The translations under genes and the position numbers were made by a program. Below the pieces are notes generated by a model that was not told the DNA's origin, ran no database searches, and saw nothing but the letters and a program-made list of their open reading frames with translations. DNA of 64,000 nucleotides from Yponomeuta sedellus (Eukaryota > Arthropoda > Insecta > Lepidoptera > Yponomeutidae), in the NCBI GenBank assembly GCA_934045075.1, contig OW203729.1, positions 6,357,816 through 6,421,815 of the forward strand. Reading direction: 5' to 3'. Of this stretch, positions 1-9,949 are shown piece by piece. Within the stretch, counting starts at the first letter, position 1; each line of letters starts with the position of its first letter.

Positions 1-65
1 CCCAACCTTGGTACCATCGGAAAAAAGACATAAACTGCCGGAAATACATAACCACCCTAAACAGA

Positions 66-347
66 ATGAGATTCGGCCACTGCCAAACCCAAGCTCACCT
101 TTATAGACTCAGCCTAGCCCAAGATTCGAACTGCATTTACTGTGGAACTGAAAACGCCGACCTAAACCATCTCGTGCTCAACTGTCAAGAATTTAAATTG
201 CACAGATTAATACTTATCACGGAACTTGACACAATCAGCTGCGAAACGGGTGTCCCTACACCAACTCTTCTTCCAAATCTACTTAGCAATCCTACCTTTT
301 TCGCCCCCTTATATAAATTCATTATGAACAGTGGAATAAAAATTTAA
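66..347 (+). pseudogene. LINE ORF2 C-terminus with terminal zinc knuckle
   Basis: The frame reads RFGHCQTQAHLYRLSLAQ, then CIYCGTENADLNHLVLNC. The pattern C-x2-C-x8-H-x4-C, after an R-x-G-H motif and about 20 residues beyond the reverse-transcriptase and thumb region, is the classic C-terminal end of insect R1/I/Jockey-group ORF2 proteins. Only the last 90 or so residues are present, with a natural stop. The start used here is arbitrary because the frame continues upstream to the window edge. The fragment is part of a dead, truncated insertion and not a host gene. The clade cannot be settled without the reverse transcriptase domain. Confidence 0.75.
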
Positions 348-524
348 AGTGACTGGAAAAACTGAACATTATAGTGAAGTGATACGGAAGTGATAAGTGC
401 TCTTATCTGAAAACTAATACTATAAAAAACTAATACAATACTCAAGGCTCAAAAGGACACGGATCCAGGGCCGTAAAACCCTTTATTAAAAAAAAAAAAT
501 CACTCAGTGCTCAGTACTCTTATT

Positions 525-715
525 GAAGAACAGAAACCAAAGACGTGGCAGCATGAAAAATATATTACTGAAGACTTTAACTTCCCAAAAATTCATAATG
601 AAGAATAGAAACCAAAGACATGGCAGCATAAAAATTTATTATACTGAAGACTAACCTCCCAAAAACTCATAATGAAGAACAAAAACCAAAGACGTGGCAG
701 CATGGTCTAAGACCT
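525..715 (+). repeat. 75-bp tandem repeat, about 2.5 copies, in LINE 3' UTR
   Basis: The motif GAAGAACAGAAACCAAAGAC starts near 525, recurs with one or two changes near 600 and again near 674, each followed by GTGGCAGCATG or a close variant. Spacing is 74-76 bp. Short tandem repeats are common in LINE 3' UTRs. Confidence 0.85.
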
Positions 716-882
716 TAGCCGGTTCCTTGCGGGATGAACTAAAAAAAAAAAAATAATTGGTACTCTGTGGCTCAATGTTTTGTTGATGCGTTTTATTTTC
801 TTGTTAATTCCTATATTTTTCTTACTGTTATGATATAGTTTTTTACAACTAAGACAAATACAAATATTTGAGTTCCGTTACA

Positions 883-3800
883 ATGGAAGCCGACTCCACA
901 ACTACCGATGTTTCAAAGGCTGAAGCAAACAAAATATCATTCCCTTTTATTTCACCATCGCCTCCAGGGACGCTTCATAGAAACCTACAAGCATATGTGG
1001 ACATTATCTACAAGGAAGGCAACAGAAGTACTGAAACACAGTTGGTTCAATCGCTGCAGTCGATTGGTTTGCTTCCGAGCTTGATGTCATGTTCAAGTGG
1101 AAGACCAGAATGCTCTATGATATGCAAACCAGCCCGTGTTATTGATAGGTAATCCTTTCTCTTTCTCAAAATGTTTATATTCCTGTTGTAACCCGAGCAC
1201 TCGTGGTCTAGTCGAACCTAGTGATATGAGTGGCATTTTTCCGATTGCTTCAGTGCTTCGCAAGGCACGTTAAGCCGTTGGTGCCGTCTGTCATGTAATG
1301 GTAGTCATTAAGCCATCTCAGAGGCATTATGGGCTGCGTCATAGCTTCTGGCAGTAAGGCCCGCCACTGCCTTAAAATCGCCCACCAACCTGGACTTGGC
1401 CCTATGGTGGAGTATGGCCTAACCTTTCTGCGATGCAGGAAGAGACTTGTGCCCCAGCAGTGAGGACATACAATGGTTGATGTCAAATTTCGAACCCTTC
1501 TACTGAACCAGTTTTACATACATTTTCCAGAATGCAGTGGGTTTGCGAGAGCTGCAAAGCGAAGCAGTCTGTGCGCTATGGCTCTTTCTTCATGAGGATT
1601 CCCTGCTCTCTGCTGCAAGTACTTCAGATCACACTTGCCTGGTGTGAGGATGCGGAGTGTGAGATTGTTGCACAGCACCTTGGTAAGCTTTGTTTATTAA
1701 CTTCTCTCCTTGATTCTGTTGATTCAATCTATTTTTGTAAGTGAAATCGGCCCAATGTTAATCTGTCAACATAATATTATTTTAGTCTTCTATCTAAGCA
1801 TTTTATTGAAACTAAAACCTCTTCTTTTTGTTGAAGTCTCTTGTGGTCTCAGAACCTACCTTATATCAATTGACTATAACAAAAGGAACAGGTTGTTATT
1901 TCATTTATTATATTTATTTATGGCTTTACTAATTTACACACATTTGATGACTGTTTCCATGCAATCATTTAGTGAGAGACACAAGGAAGGTAAGAACTCT
2001 TATTTCAGAAATATATTTTTATTCAAATCAAATCAAAATTGCCTTTATTTTATTCACCAAATATTACATTTAAAATTATTGCTAACATTTTCATGCATTA
2101 TGATTAGTAATAGGTATTTACATAAATTTAAATATTTTGCATCAAAATTCATTACATTCATTAAATTCAATTACATTCATTATATTCAAAATTCGACATT
2201 ACATTTCATAGGTATTAAATTAAATTAGCTACAATGAATTAAATAAAATTAATTTGAATAATTTTGTTTTGTTTTATTTCATTTGTATATGTATTTATTT
2301 GGGCTGTCCTAGGACATAGGCCTCCTCCAAGCTTTTCCAAGTGTCTCTGTCTAGAGCTAGCCTTCTCCACCCTACCGGCAAGTCATCTTCCCACCTTTTC
2401 TGTGGCTGGCCACATTTCCTTTTCCTATCTCTTGGGTACCATTCTGTGATTCTCTTGCTCTATTTATCTGCTGCGTCTCTCATCATGTGGCCAGACCATC
2501 GCCATTTTTATTACAATATACAAAATAGCCATACAATAGCCAAAAGATAGTTCTGACACGTAGTCAAACTATTTTGTCAAACTGATTTGACCATGTGGAA
2601 ACTTCGTTCCTCATGGTCAAATTAATGTAATGATCCTTCCTGTATAAGATTCTAAATGCCAAAAAGTACAGTCAAACCATAGTCAAACTATTTTGTCAAA
2701 CAAGAGTCATTGGCATCAATTAGAGGGGACCTGGGTGAGCCGTATCCAATCCAGAATGGTCTAGGTCTACCCCTGGATGTTGACTACTCCATACATGCAT
2801 TGGGATCCATTGTTGCAGGCCATCTCTTTTTAGGTCTAGGACCTGGATATGCTAATGAATAGAATGCCTGGTAAAAATGCTACCTGGCTATTTTAGTGAA
2901 TTCAAATTTATTTCTTTTAAAACCTAACCAATTTATTGTAAGCTAACAAACCGTTCACAGACGCTTTTATGCTTGAATTTAGAATGCAAAAGGGTTTGCC
3001 ACTCTTCCTACTGTTCTGGGATACAGGAGTGAGTTAATTGGAGAGGAAGAATATAGGATATGATACAGTTCATACACAAACTCCTTTGCAGAAGTGAAAT
3101 CCAAAGTGGTGAGTCTCATCTACGACAAGCTGGACGAACTGGCAGCCAAGGAGCAGAGGCAAACCACACTTGGAGGCGAAGGAGCGGTTGTTCTGGCAGA
3201 GGTGTACCCTGACTGCTTAAACCGACTCTCTCCGGACACCACGGACCAGCCGCATGGGCACCGCATTCTAATGCTCGCTGATACTAAGGTGTGATTTGAT
3301 AAAAATATTAAAAGATTATATATTTTCTATCTGTAGCATATCCATTTATCACTGTATCTTGCCGCCTTGCTGCACAGCCTTGCTTCATACAATGGCCCCA
3401 CTATGAGGCTAACTACGGAAACCACAGGACAAACTAAGTACTTTATCTTGGCTCTGTGACTTTCTACCAAGTAGATTGTTTGGTGGTTTATAAATCTTTT
3501 GAATGTTTAAGAGATTATTTGATTTCTCTCTTTGGAGATCTTACTCGAACTAAGGAGAACTATCTAGTGCTCCTTAGTTCGAGTTGTTTTTAGAATGTCC
3601 TCTATCTACATATCTATCTGGATACACTCTTACGAGAACTAGGTTATGTAATGCCCAATAATTGTTTTTTATTTATAAGGAATTTCCAGCACAAACAGAA
3701 AAACAGCTTTAGGTACAGCCGGCAGCACGTCATGGTACACAAATATACCTACCTACAACTTCACCCGATTCTATATGTTGGATCGCACGAAAGGGACTGC

Positions 3801-6800
3801 GAATATCACGCGCAGCCAATCACAGAACAGCTCATTCTAAAATAGAGGCCGCACCACCGCTGAAGTCCGATGAGACATTTTCGTCCTTATTTCAATGAAA
3901 ACAAGATCGTCTCCGTCGGTAATGAGTGACGGCGCGTGCTCTAGCCCTTATTGCAACACACACACACGCGCGCGCTTAGCTCAGGTGGACATTTTAATAT
4001 TTCTGCGTTCTATGTGTATAAATCTGTTCAGTATCTACAGGGTTACCTCTTAAATGGGCAATTCCTGAAACAATCTTAACTAGAGATTGTGTTTTACAAC
4101 TTTTGATCTTAGAGTTTTTTCTAAGTCGTTATAATAACCAACTCTGATCGACGTGTTTCAAGACATGCAATTTTTTTAGTTATTTCGTGTAATGAATAAA
4201 CCAAGAAGCAGAAAATTAAAATTACCAATTTTAATTTATATACATAAAACATGACGCTGTCAATTTGTGTGAAAAATAAAAAAATCTAAATTCAGAATTT
4301 CAAATTTTTGGTTGATATTGGAAGTGGTATAATTTATTGATACTGAGGAAATGTTTTTTTCCGGAGCTATTATTTTGTTAGTTATGTTATGTTATTTCAA
4401 TAACATGTTGTATTTGAACAGGAAGATAATAATTATCTTCCTGTTCAAATACAACAGTTGATTATATTTTTACAAATGTTAATGATACTTTTAAAAGTGT
4501 TAATTATATTCTTATGTTGATTATTCCTTGTTAAGTAAATCAAAGTTATTATAAGCTGAACTAGTATTTAGTTGCAACTACATACTTTGATAAAAAAATT
4601 ATTTAGGATACCGCCAGGAAATGTATTGCTTAAATATGTAACTATTACTGTTTCTATAAACAGCTGCTATCAGCTGTTAAAAATATTGTAGGTATATTTA
4701 GATACATACTTGGTTCGTCTGGCGTATGTATGATACAACTGATAATTTTAGATTTCAAAGTTTATCTCATAAATAAAATTGCTGGTATTGTTAATCCGGT
4801 TATTTTACCGGATTTCTTGCAAGACCCTGTAATGTGGTTAAACATTGAAATGTTTTGGAGCTTACTTAAAAAAATTGATAAAAAATGTCGTATAAAATTT
4901 AATAAAAATACATAGCCTTAACTGAACTTCTAACGGTGCATGCAAAGAAAATTCATTGCAGATTCCGACCCTCAGACTCATAGCAAAAGGAATGCCAGGT
5001 GTAGGATCAGCCCAAAGCTTATTAAGTTCTGTTGAACCGTAACTTTTCATTTTATCTTGTGAAACCTACTCTTGAATTGTGACCGTATTTAAATAAAAAA
5101 TATTTACACCCAGCCCAAAACTTAGTAAAACCAAATAAAACTATCATTGCCCTGTCTGTGTGACAAATTGCTTATTAACAACAATCATTGGAACAGAGAG
5201 GCGAGCATAGTTAGTAACTTTAATAATTTGCCAACGGAACCTTACAAACACTATTATAACCTTATAAACTATTCAAGATATTATGTATTGCAGTGAGCAA
5301 ACTAAGGATATTAATAGACTCAATGCAACACGACACAATTGCATTGTTGACGAGCGCGTAGCGCACAAAGCGAGGATCGTAATTTATCAATGTACCGTAA
5401 ACATCAACGAATCTTGAAAAGTAAGAAGGAATGCAAAGATAAACAAATTAACAATACCATCTTCGAGTCATGCCACGACGAGACCGCTAGATGCCTCGGT
5501 CGAAAAAAACCAGTTTTAGGGCGATGACGTCATGAGTAGCACCCATGCGTGAAAGAAAAGGCGAAACGACAAAAATATGCTGCACTCACTCGCGCACAAA
5601 AATCCCAGTGCTCCGTCCCTGGTTCAGTCTGAAACGGGTACCGTGACGTGCTGTCGACTGTACACCTGAAGGATTTTATTATACGAGGGGCGGCTGAAAA
5701 GTTTTGAGCCTAAGGTATTAAAAATTGATATAAATGTATAAAAAAATTATTTTTCAATGTAATCTCCCTCTATTTCAATACACTTCTTATATTTGTTTAA
5801 AAGAGCTTTTAACCCGGTAAAAAATATTCGCCGTCTTTGCCTTCAAAATGCTCGTTTATGGCCGCCTTCATTTCTTCGTCACTGGAAAATCTTCGTCCTC
5901 GGAGGTCCTTTTTCAAATTTGAAAAAAGGAAATAATCACTAGGAGCCAGGTCTGGACTGTAGGGTGGGTGGTTGATTTCTTCAAATCCTGTTTCGGCGAG
6001 GGCACGTCTCGCAACTCGGGCAGTGTGCACGGGCGCATTGTCCTGCAAAAACAGGACTCCTTTCGCCAGTTTGCCTCTCCTTTTCTCGACAACCACTTGA
6101 CGGACTTTTGTCAACAATACGGCGTAATAGTCTCCGTTCACTGTAGTATTTTTGGGAAGGTAGTCGATGAACAAAATTCCTTCGCAATCCCAAAAAACAG
6201 TGGCCATGAGCTTGGAAGCCGATCTTTCCACTTTGAATTTCCGTGGCGGCTTTTCTCCCTTTGCTATCCATTGCATTGACTCTTGTTTTGACTCCGGATC
6301 GTACTGCCGGATCCATGTTTTATCGACAGTGATGAGGCGAGAAAAAACATCGTCAGGATTATCGCCACAGATGTCCAAAAACTCCTTCGAAGTTGTGACT
6401 CGACGCTGCCTGTCCAGTGGCGTGAGCATTTTTGGCACCCATCGCGCGCACACCTTTTTCATGTGCAAATGATTGTGCAAAATGTCACCAATTCGCTCCT
6501 TGCTGATGCCTATGGATTCAGCTATCTGCCACATCTTGATTCGCCGATCTTCGAGAACAAGGTTTTTCACTTTTTCAATATTTTCTTCGGTAAGGGCAGT
6601 GTTTGGACGTCCTGACCTGGGATCATCTTCGAGCGACTCGCTGCCGTGTTTGAATTCACGTGTCCAACGTTTTACGGTGGCAAATGAAGGTGCAGAATCC
6701 CCATAAACTGCAGACATTTCTTCAAATATTTTTGTCGGCGTTTTGTTCTTCTTGGTGAGGAATTTTATGACAGCTCTGTACTCCAATTTCGTGCAAAGCG

Positions 6801-9800
6801 CGGATGACTCAGACATGGTGTTGTTTAATGTTCAATTACTAGAAGCGTAATGATGATAATGACATGAAACTTGGTATTTATACTACTTAGAATACGCGCA
6901 ATTAGTGATGCACATTGCGAGTCATTAGTGATTCTTAGAAGTACTTAGGCTCAAAATTTTTTAGCCGCCCCTCGTAAGCTAGGTCACATAAGTTCTTAAT
7001 TTTAATAGTGTACTTTTATTTTTTTATTCATGAATGCTGTGGCTTGAGATTTCCTTATAAACGTAATTAGATTTAAATTTCTACAATAAAAGCCAGATTT
7101 GAATATAACTTTGTAAATATAATACCTAATGGTTTATGTTTTGAAAATTATTTTCTTACGAAAATGAAAAATCCGCTTTCAGAGCTGTTCTAACGTTCTC
7201 TCTCTATAACAGAGAGATTTTAGAGTTTTCATCGTTTTATTTAGTACATTTTTTTTAGAATTTTCCTCTACTAATGTATACAAAAGGTAAATTTTCCTGG
7301 GAGAGGATAAGTTTTAAGATTTGTAGGTCGGACAATTTTGGAAGGGAGGACATCCAAAAGAGAAAACCGGAGATTACGACAATTATTAAAAAGCAAGTGT
7401 ACTTTTTTCGCAAATCACTGATATCAAAAAGTTTTTTTTAAGCTTGTATGTCAATATTTAGAGTACAAAGGTTTCATTTCATCTTAGATATTGTGCGTTC
7501 ACATTAACTTGACGCGTGAGAGAATTGGTAGCACTGATTGCTCAGTCGCCATCTTGCTTTTGGTACGATCGGTTACTAACTATAGGATTATTCGTTTGTG
7601 TGAGTTTTAAAGATGCCCAAAATGGTCAAAAATGCAAAAAGACAAACAATCCTTCAGGTTTATGCATTTTGTGAGAGGGAAAAGGCTGAAAAAAAGCTGA
7701 TTGTTCCTTTGGAGCAAGTTCGGACTCGATTTCCCGCCATGACAGGTACGTTTTTAGGGTGCCCAGTTACATGAAATTACTAAAGCCACGTTTTCACGGT
7801 CTTAGTAAAATCGGACCGAGCGCATCTTCTTAGTCAACTAAAAGTGTAAGCCACTCTGATGGTAGTTTACACACATTTTAGTGGATATGGATTTTTATTC
7901 ATTTTTGAACGCGCTTTGTTGTCTTATCGTCGAGCTGCAACAGCAGCAGGATAAAAAAAGAAGAAAAATTTGGACGCGTAAATGGATTTTAAGGCTTGAC
8001 GAACGAAGGTGCTTCGAATAATTTTATTCGAGAAGTAAAAATGGAAAATGCAACCAGTTTTAAAATCCATTTGCGGTTAACAAGCGAACATTTTGCCAAT
8101 AAATACTAATCCGATTCTTTCGTTTTTTTCTTCCCCTTGATAGTTTTCCTCATTATTGTGATATACTCATAAACATACATAGTATAGACTAAACCATAAG
8201 TTTTGCCCCCTTTTTAGTTCATGTCAAGTAACAAGGACATTACATGTGAATTAGCTTTTGGAGGCCTATGGCCAGCAGGGGGTTGATGTGGGCTGATTAT
8301 AGAATATTATAGAAGCTTTTGGACACTAATCGGAAGATGGTCAAACAAGCCCTCAATCCTTTAATTTTCCCCAAGTAATGGGAATGATTTCTTATTTAAC
8401 ATGGTAACTCTAAACATATCAGTGCTACCAATCCTCTCACGCGTCAAGTTAATGTGAACGCACGGTAGATTTAAATTACTTTGTATTTTTTTTTCACAGC
8501 ATATACCAACGCGATACTGTCTACATGTTATTAAAGAAGATAAAAAGATTAAGGTTAGTAAAAAAAATTATAATACATCGATAATATGTATGCCATCTAA
8601 TAATATAGCAATGTTCTTCTCGTCTACTACAAAGCATTGGTTTCTATCGTATCGTCACTACAATTCTTAAATTTCAAGTCACGGATGCCTTAAAACGCAG
8701 TTTTTCTTCACAGGCAATAGAAAAAGATGTCTCCGACACAGTGGAACAGCGTGTGACAGAGAATTCGACGCTGGTCGCCGGAAACAGCGTGCCGCCCGTG
8801 AGAGATGCGACGTCACTTCAGGCGTTACTGCAGCAATGCGACACCGATATGCGACACTTTTGTAAGTATCACAATTGTAGACTTTTAGTCCGGATCTACT
8901 TACGGGTGATTTGTTATATCGGAAGAGTCGGACCAGGTTTCGCTCCGATTCGCAGAGCTTAATCATGGTGAGCAGAGACGGAGCTCGCGTCGTCGGTTGC
9001 TAACAACAACCGTAAGTAGATCCGGACTAAAAGTCTACAATGTGTTGTGCTTATGAAAGTTTTAGTTCAAAAAAAGTATCACAATATTTAGATTTCTATA
9101 TCGAGTGGCAAGTTTTTACGACGAAAGAAAGTAGAAGTCGCTGACGTGGTTTAGATTTTTCATGCTGCCGAAACAACATCCTGCCCGTCAGTGATGCGAT
9201 GTCTTGTCAGGCTTTACTGGAGCAGTGCGACATTGACATGCGACACTCTTGTGAGTACTAATGCATCCAGTAAACCACAGTGTCGACGTTTAGCTAACGT
9301 TTATGACGAAAGGTGGTTGAAACCGTCGACGACGGAACTCTGCTGGTTGCCGGAACTGCGTGACGATCTCCAGAGACTAGACGTCTCTTCAAGACTACTG
9401 CAGCAATGCGACAGCGACATGAGACTAGTATCATTATGTTGTCGGAGTATGCGACACATTTGCGAGTACAGTTTTTTGTGTTGAAGTGAAGCAAGGCTTA
9501 AAAGGGCTTGTACCAATAGCCGATTTTCCCATGGGAATAAGGTATTAATGGTAGCCAGGGCGTCAGCTAACTCCATACCAAATTTTATTAAAATCGCTAC
9601 AGTCGTTTAGACGCGAAGAAGTAACAAACACACACACTCACAAATAATATTAGTGTGAAGTGTGATGTGATAGTGTAACTAACTTATCAGGCTGTTTCTC
9701 TAACAAATTTCCCCTCCCACAGTGTGCAACCGCATCTGGCGTCAAGCGCTGACTTTGTGCGTTGCGTCACGCGATCTATGCACCGCCGCAACTCCCAGCA

Positions 9801-9925
9801 GCATCTGCTGCAACAATGTCCAGCGCTACTTGGATGTAGCGCTGTACCGCTGGAGGTATGCCGACGGGTTCTTTAGCCACATCCTAGATGTGGTTCGTAG
9901 AAAGTTTAGTCTACCCGGCGTCTGA
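883..9925 (+). CDS. Probable domesticated ISXO2/IS1595-like transposase, five exons
   Basis: Proposed CDS is join(883..1148, 1531..1682, 3092..3288, 8714..8861, 9723..9925), 966 nt, 321 residues. Every junction has GT/AG and the phases agree across all four introns. Exons 1-2 form a zinc-ribbon-like region (Cys70, Cys77, Cys81, then WVCESCKAKQSVRYGSFF around residues 92-109), the hallmark start of ISXO2-like domains (WxCxxCxxxxSxRxGSFF). Exon 3 carries LGGEGAVVLAE (residues 166-176), where family members have GG...V.iDE: Glu176 is kept but the preceding catalytic Asp is Ala175. Exon 5 ends with YLDVALYRWRY, matching the family's C-terminal YLDEFxxR motif. The ATG at 883 is the first in frame. 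Loss of the Asp and the gain of introns suggest a host gene without transposition activity. Molecular role unknown. A polyA signal follows at 9943. An alternative is a decaying gene, but the open frame across five exons argues against it. Confidence 0.72.
1190..1485 (+). repeat. 5S-like SINE, copy 1 (internal 5S box deleted)
   Basis: It begins with the family head (CACTCGTGGTCTAGTCGAAC), then jumps straight to the body (GTGGCATTTTTCCGA..., GCTTCGCAAGGCACGTTAAG, ...) and ends at GTGAGGACATACAATGGTTG. The roughly 60-bp 5S-like box seen in the 55.1-kb copy is missing. It sits in intron 1 of the ISXO2-like gene, 45 bp before the exon 2 acceptor. Confidence 0.85.
1683..3091. other. Intron 2 of the ISXO2-like gene, with repeat fragments
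   Basis: AT-rich sequence. About 2290-2500 reads GGACATAGGCCTCCTCCAAG and GGCCACATTTCCTTTTCC..., matching the common insect LINE-derived 'hidden-copy' repeat type. About 2985-3045 contains CTGTTCTGGGATACAGGAGTG, recurring near 43140 as CCTTCTGGGATACAGACGTG. The open frames here have no family resemblance. Confidence 0.55.
3543..3584. repeat. Perfect 15-bp hairpin
   Basis: ACTCGAACTAAGGAG at 3543-3557 and its exact reverse complement at 3570-3584 are separated by 12 nt. It is an isolated structure in intron 3 of the ISXO2-like gene. Confidence 0.85.
3585..5683. other. Intron 3 left part, no gene seen
   Basis: AT-rich intronic sequence with a CA/CG dinucleotide run (3957-3976), the palindrome at 4406-4456 and no coding signal. 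Small open frames here lack motifs. Confidence 0.5.
4406..4456. repeat. 24-bp-arm perfect palindrome
   Basis: The arm TGTTGTATTTGAACAGGAAG plus ATAA at 4406-4429 pairs exactly with 4433-4456, leaving a 3-nt spacer. It could extrude as a cruciform. It may be a recent templated inversion or the ends of a deleted foldback element. Confidence 0.9.
5684..6974 (-). mobile_element. Mariner-family DNA transposon, 1291 bp, TA target sites
   Basis: The terminal inverted repeats start CGAGGGGCGGCTGAAAAGTT at 5684 and, read on the other strand from 6974, CGAGGGGCGGCTAAAAAATT. They pair over about 31 bp with two or three mismatches and both continue to GAGCCTAAG. TA flanks both ends (5682-5683 and 6975-6976). 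Length and structure are those of a full-length mariner. It lies within intron 3 of the ISXO2-like gene, antisense to it. Confidence 0.95.
5809..6816 (-). CDS. Mariner transposase (DD34D), C-terminus lost by frameshift
   Basis: The 335-residue product would cut and paste the surrounding element. The N-terminus has helix-turn-helix DNA-binding regions (KFLTKKNKTPTKIFEEM and the WTREFKHGSESLEDDPRSGR linker). The catalytic domain shows ITVDKTW (first Asp), FLQDNAPVHTA (second Asp) and PPYSPDLAPSDYFLF (third Asp), with 34 residues between the second and third Asp, the mariner signature DD34D. The start codon lies just inside the right inverted repeat. The frame stops at YFLPG. Directly beyond, in another frame, the usual mariner tail (GLKALLNKYKKC...DYIEK) continues to a stop at 5747-5749, so one base is missing near 5813-5818. 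About 22 residues are lost; whether the protein retains activity is unknown. Otherwise all catalytic residues are present, implying a fairly young copy. Confidence 0.93.
   Translation of the reverse strand: MSESSALCTKLEYRAVIKFLTKKNKTPTKIFEEMSAVYGDSAPSFATVKRWTREFKHGSESLEDDPRSGRPNTALTEENIEKVKNLVLEDRRIKMWQIAESIGISKERIGDILHNHLHMKKVCARWVPKMLTPLDRQRRVTTSKEFLDICGDNPDDVFSRLITVDKTWIRQYDPESKQESMQWIAKGEKPPRKFKVERSASKLMATVFWDCEGILFIDYLPKNTTVNGDYYAVLLTKVRQVVVEKRRGKLAKGVLFLQDNAPVHTARVARRALAETGFEEINHPPYSPDLAPSDYFLFSNLKKDLRGRRFSSDEEMKAAINEHFEGKDGEYFLPG
7493..8463 (+). mobile_element. Non-autonomous DNA transposon with 45-bp inverted ends
   Basis: GTGCGTTCACATTAACTTGA... at 7493-7537 and its reverse complement at 8419-8463 match over 45 bp with one mismatch (A/G). 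The 971-bp interior keeps one transposase-like exon and includes a stretch around 7780-7860 resembling the 26.1-kb MITE. No target duplication is obvious. The superfamily is not settled. Confidence 0.85.
7613..7745 (+). pseudogene. Orphan 5' exon of a DDE transposase-like gene
   Basis: ATG at 7613 opens 44 codons (MPKMVKNAKRQTILQVYAFC, EREKAEKKLIVPLEQVRTRF, PAMT) ending at a good donor, G|GTACG, at 7745/7746. The pattern of a basic start, I..V..fCe.Ek and V..R is what the first exon of insect DDE-superfamily endonuclease-like transposons looks like. No continuation is found before the right inverted repeat, so the element has lost the rest of its gene. It may still splice into neighbouring transcripts. 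The family assignment is inference from pattern only. Confidence 0.5.
8877..9038. repeat. MITE type M1, inserted next to exon 4 donor
   Basis: GTAGACTTTTAGTCCGGATC (8877) pairs with its inverse ending at 9038; the interior is ACCAGGTTTCGCTCCGATTC and the GTGAGCAGAGACGGAGCTCG block. The same family occurs at 16464-16575 and 35787-35993. It begins 15 bp after the exon 4 donor (GT at 8862-8863) of the ISXO2-like gene. Confidence 0.9.
9155..9250 (+). pseudogene. Second copy of ISXO2-like exon 4 (3' half)
   Basis: CTGCCCGTCAGTGATGCGAT through CGACACTCTT repeats the 3' half of exon 4 (8800-8861), ending in a donor-like T|GTGAGT in the same phase. The frame stays open (LPVSDAMSCQALLEQCDIDM) but there is a stop at 9142-9144 and no acceptor in the needed phase, so use as an alternative exon is doubtful. 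Confidence 0.65.
9317..9466 (+). pseudogene. Third, degenerate copy of ISXO2-like exon 4
   Basis: GACGGAACTCTGCTGGTTGC ... CTACTGCAGCAATGCGACAG parallels exon 4 (ATTCGACGCTGGTCGCCGG ... CTGCAGCAATGCGACACC). It ends CGACACATTTGCGAGTACAG, where the donor GT has become GC. Probably a dead exon copy. Confidence 0.6.
9490..9660. repeat. Dispersed repeat type R1 ('CCATGGGAATAAGGTA')
   Basis: GATTTTCCCATGGGAATAAG, then CATACCAAATTTTATTAAAA and TTTAGACGCGAAGAAGTAAC. The same blocks occur at 15399-15540 and, reversed, at 14190-14405. A widespread lepidopteran-style repeat, near the end of intron 4. Confidence 0.75.
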
Positions 9926-9942
9926 ATCGTGATAAAAATTAT

Positions 9943-9948
9943 AATAAA
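9943..9948 (+). terminator. Polyadenylation signal AATAAA
   Basis: AATAAA lies 18 bp after the TGA of the ISXO2-like gene. It is a plausible cleavage signal for that transcript. Confidence 0.5.
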
Positions 9949-9949
9949 T

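Larger units (their letters stand above)
1..752 (+). mobile_element. 3' end of a non-LTR retrotransposon (LINE)
   Basis: The window opens inside the C-terminal part of a LINE ORF2 (stop at 345-347), followed by about 400 bp of 3' UTR and an A-run at about 740-752, which is the expected order for a 5'-truncated LINE copy. The UTR holds a three-copy 75-bp tandem repeat. The 5' part lies outside the window. Confidence 0.8.

Noticed and set aside
1710..2228. 172-codon plus-strand open frame
   Set aside because: Phe/Ile/Leu/Asn-rich translation of AT-rich intron sequence lying between two supported exons in another frame.
5968..6706. Plus-strand and alternate minus-strand open frames of 77-111 codons
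   Set aside because: Shadows of the mariner transposase, which has all catalytic motifs in its own frame.
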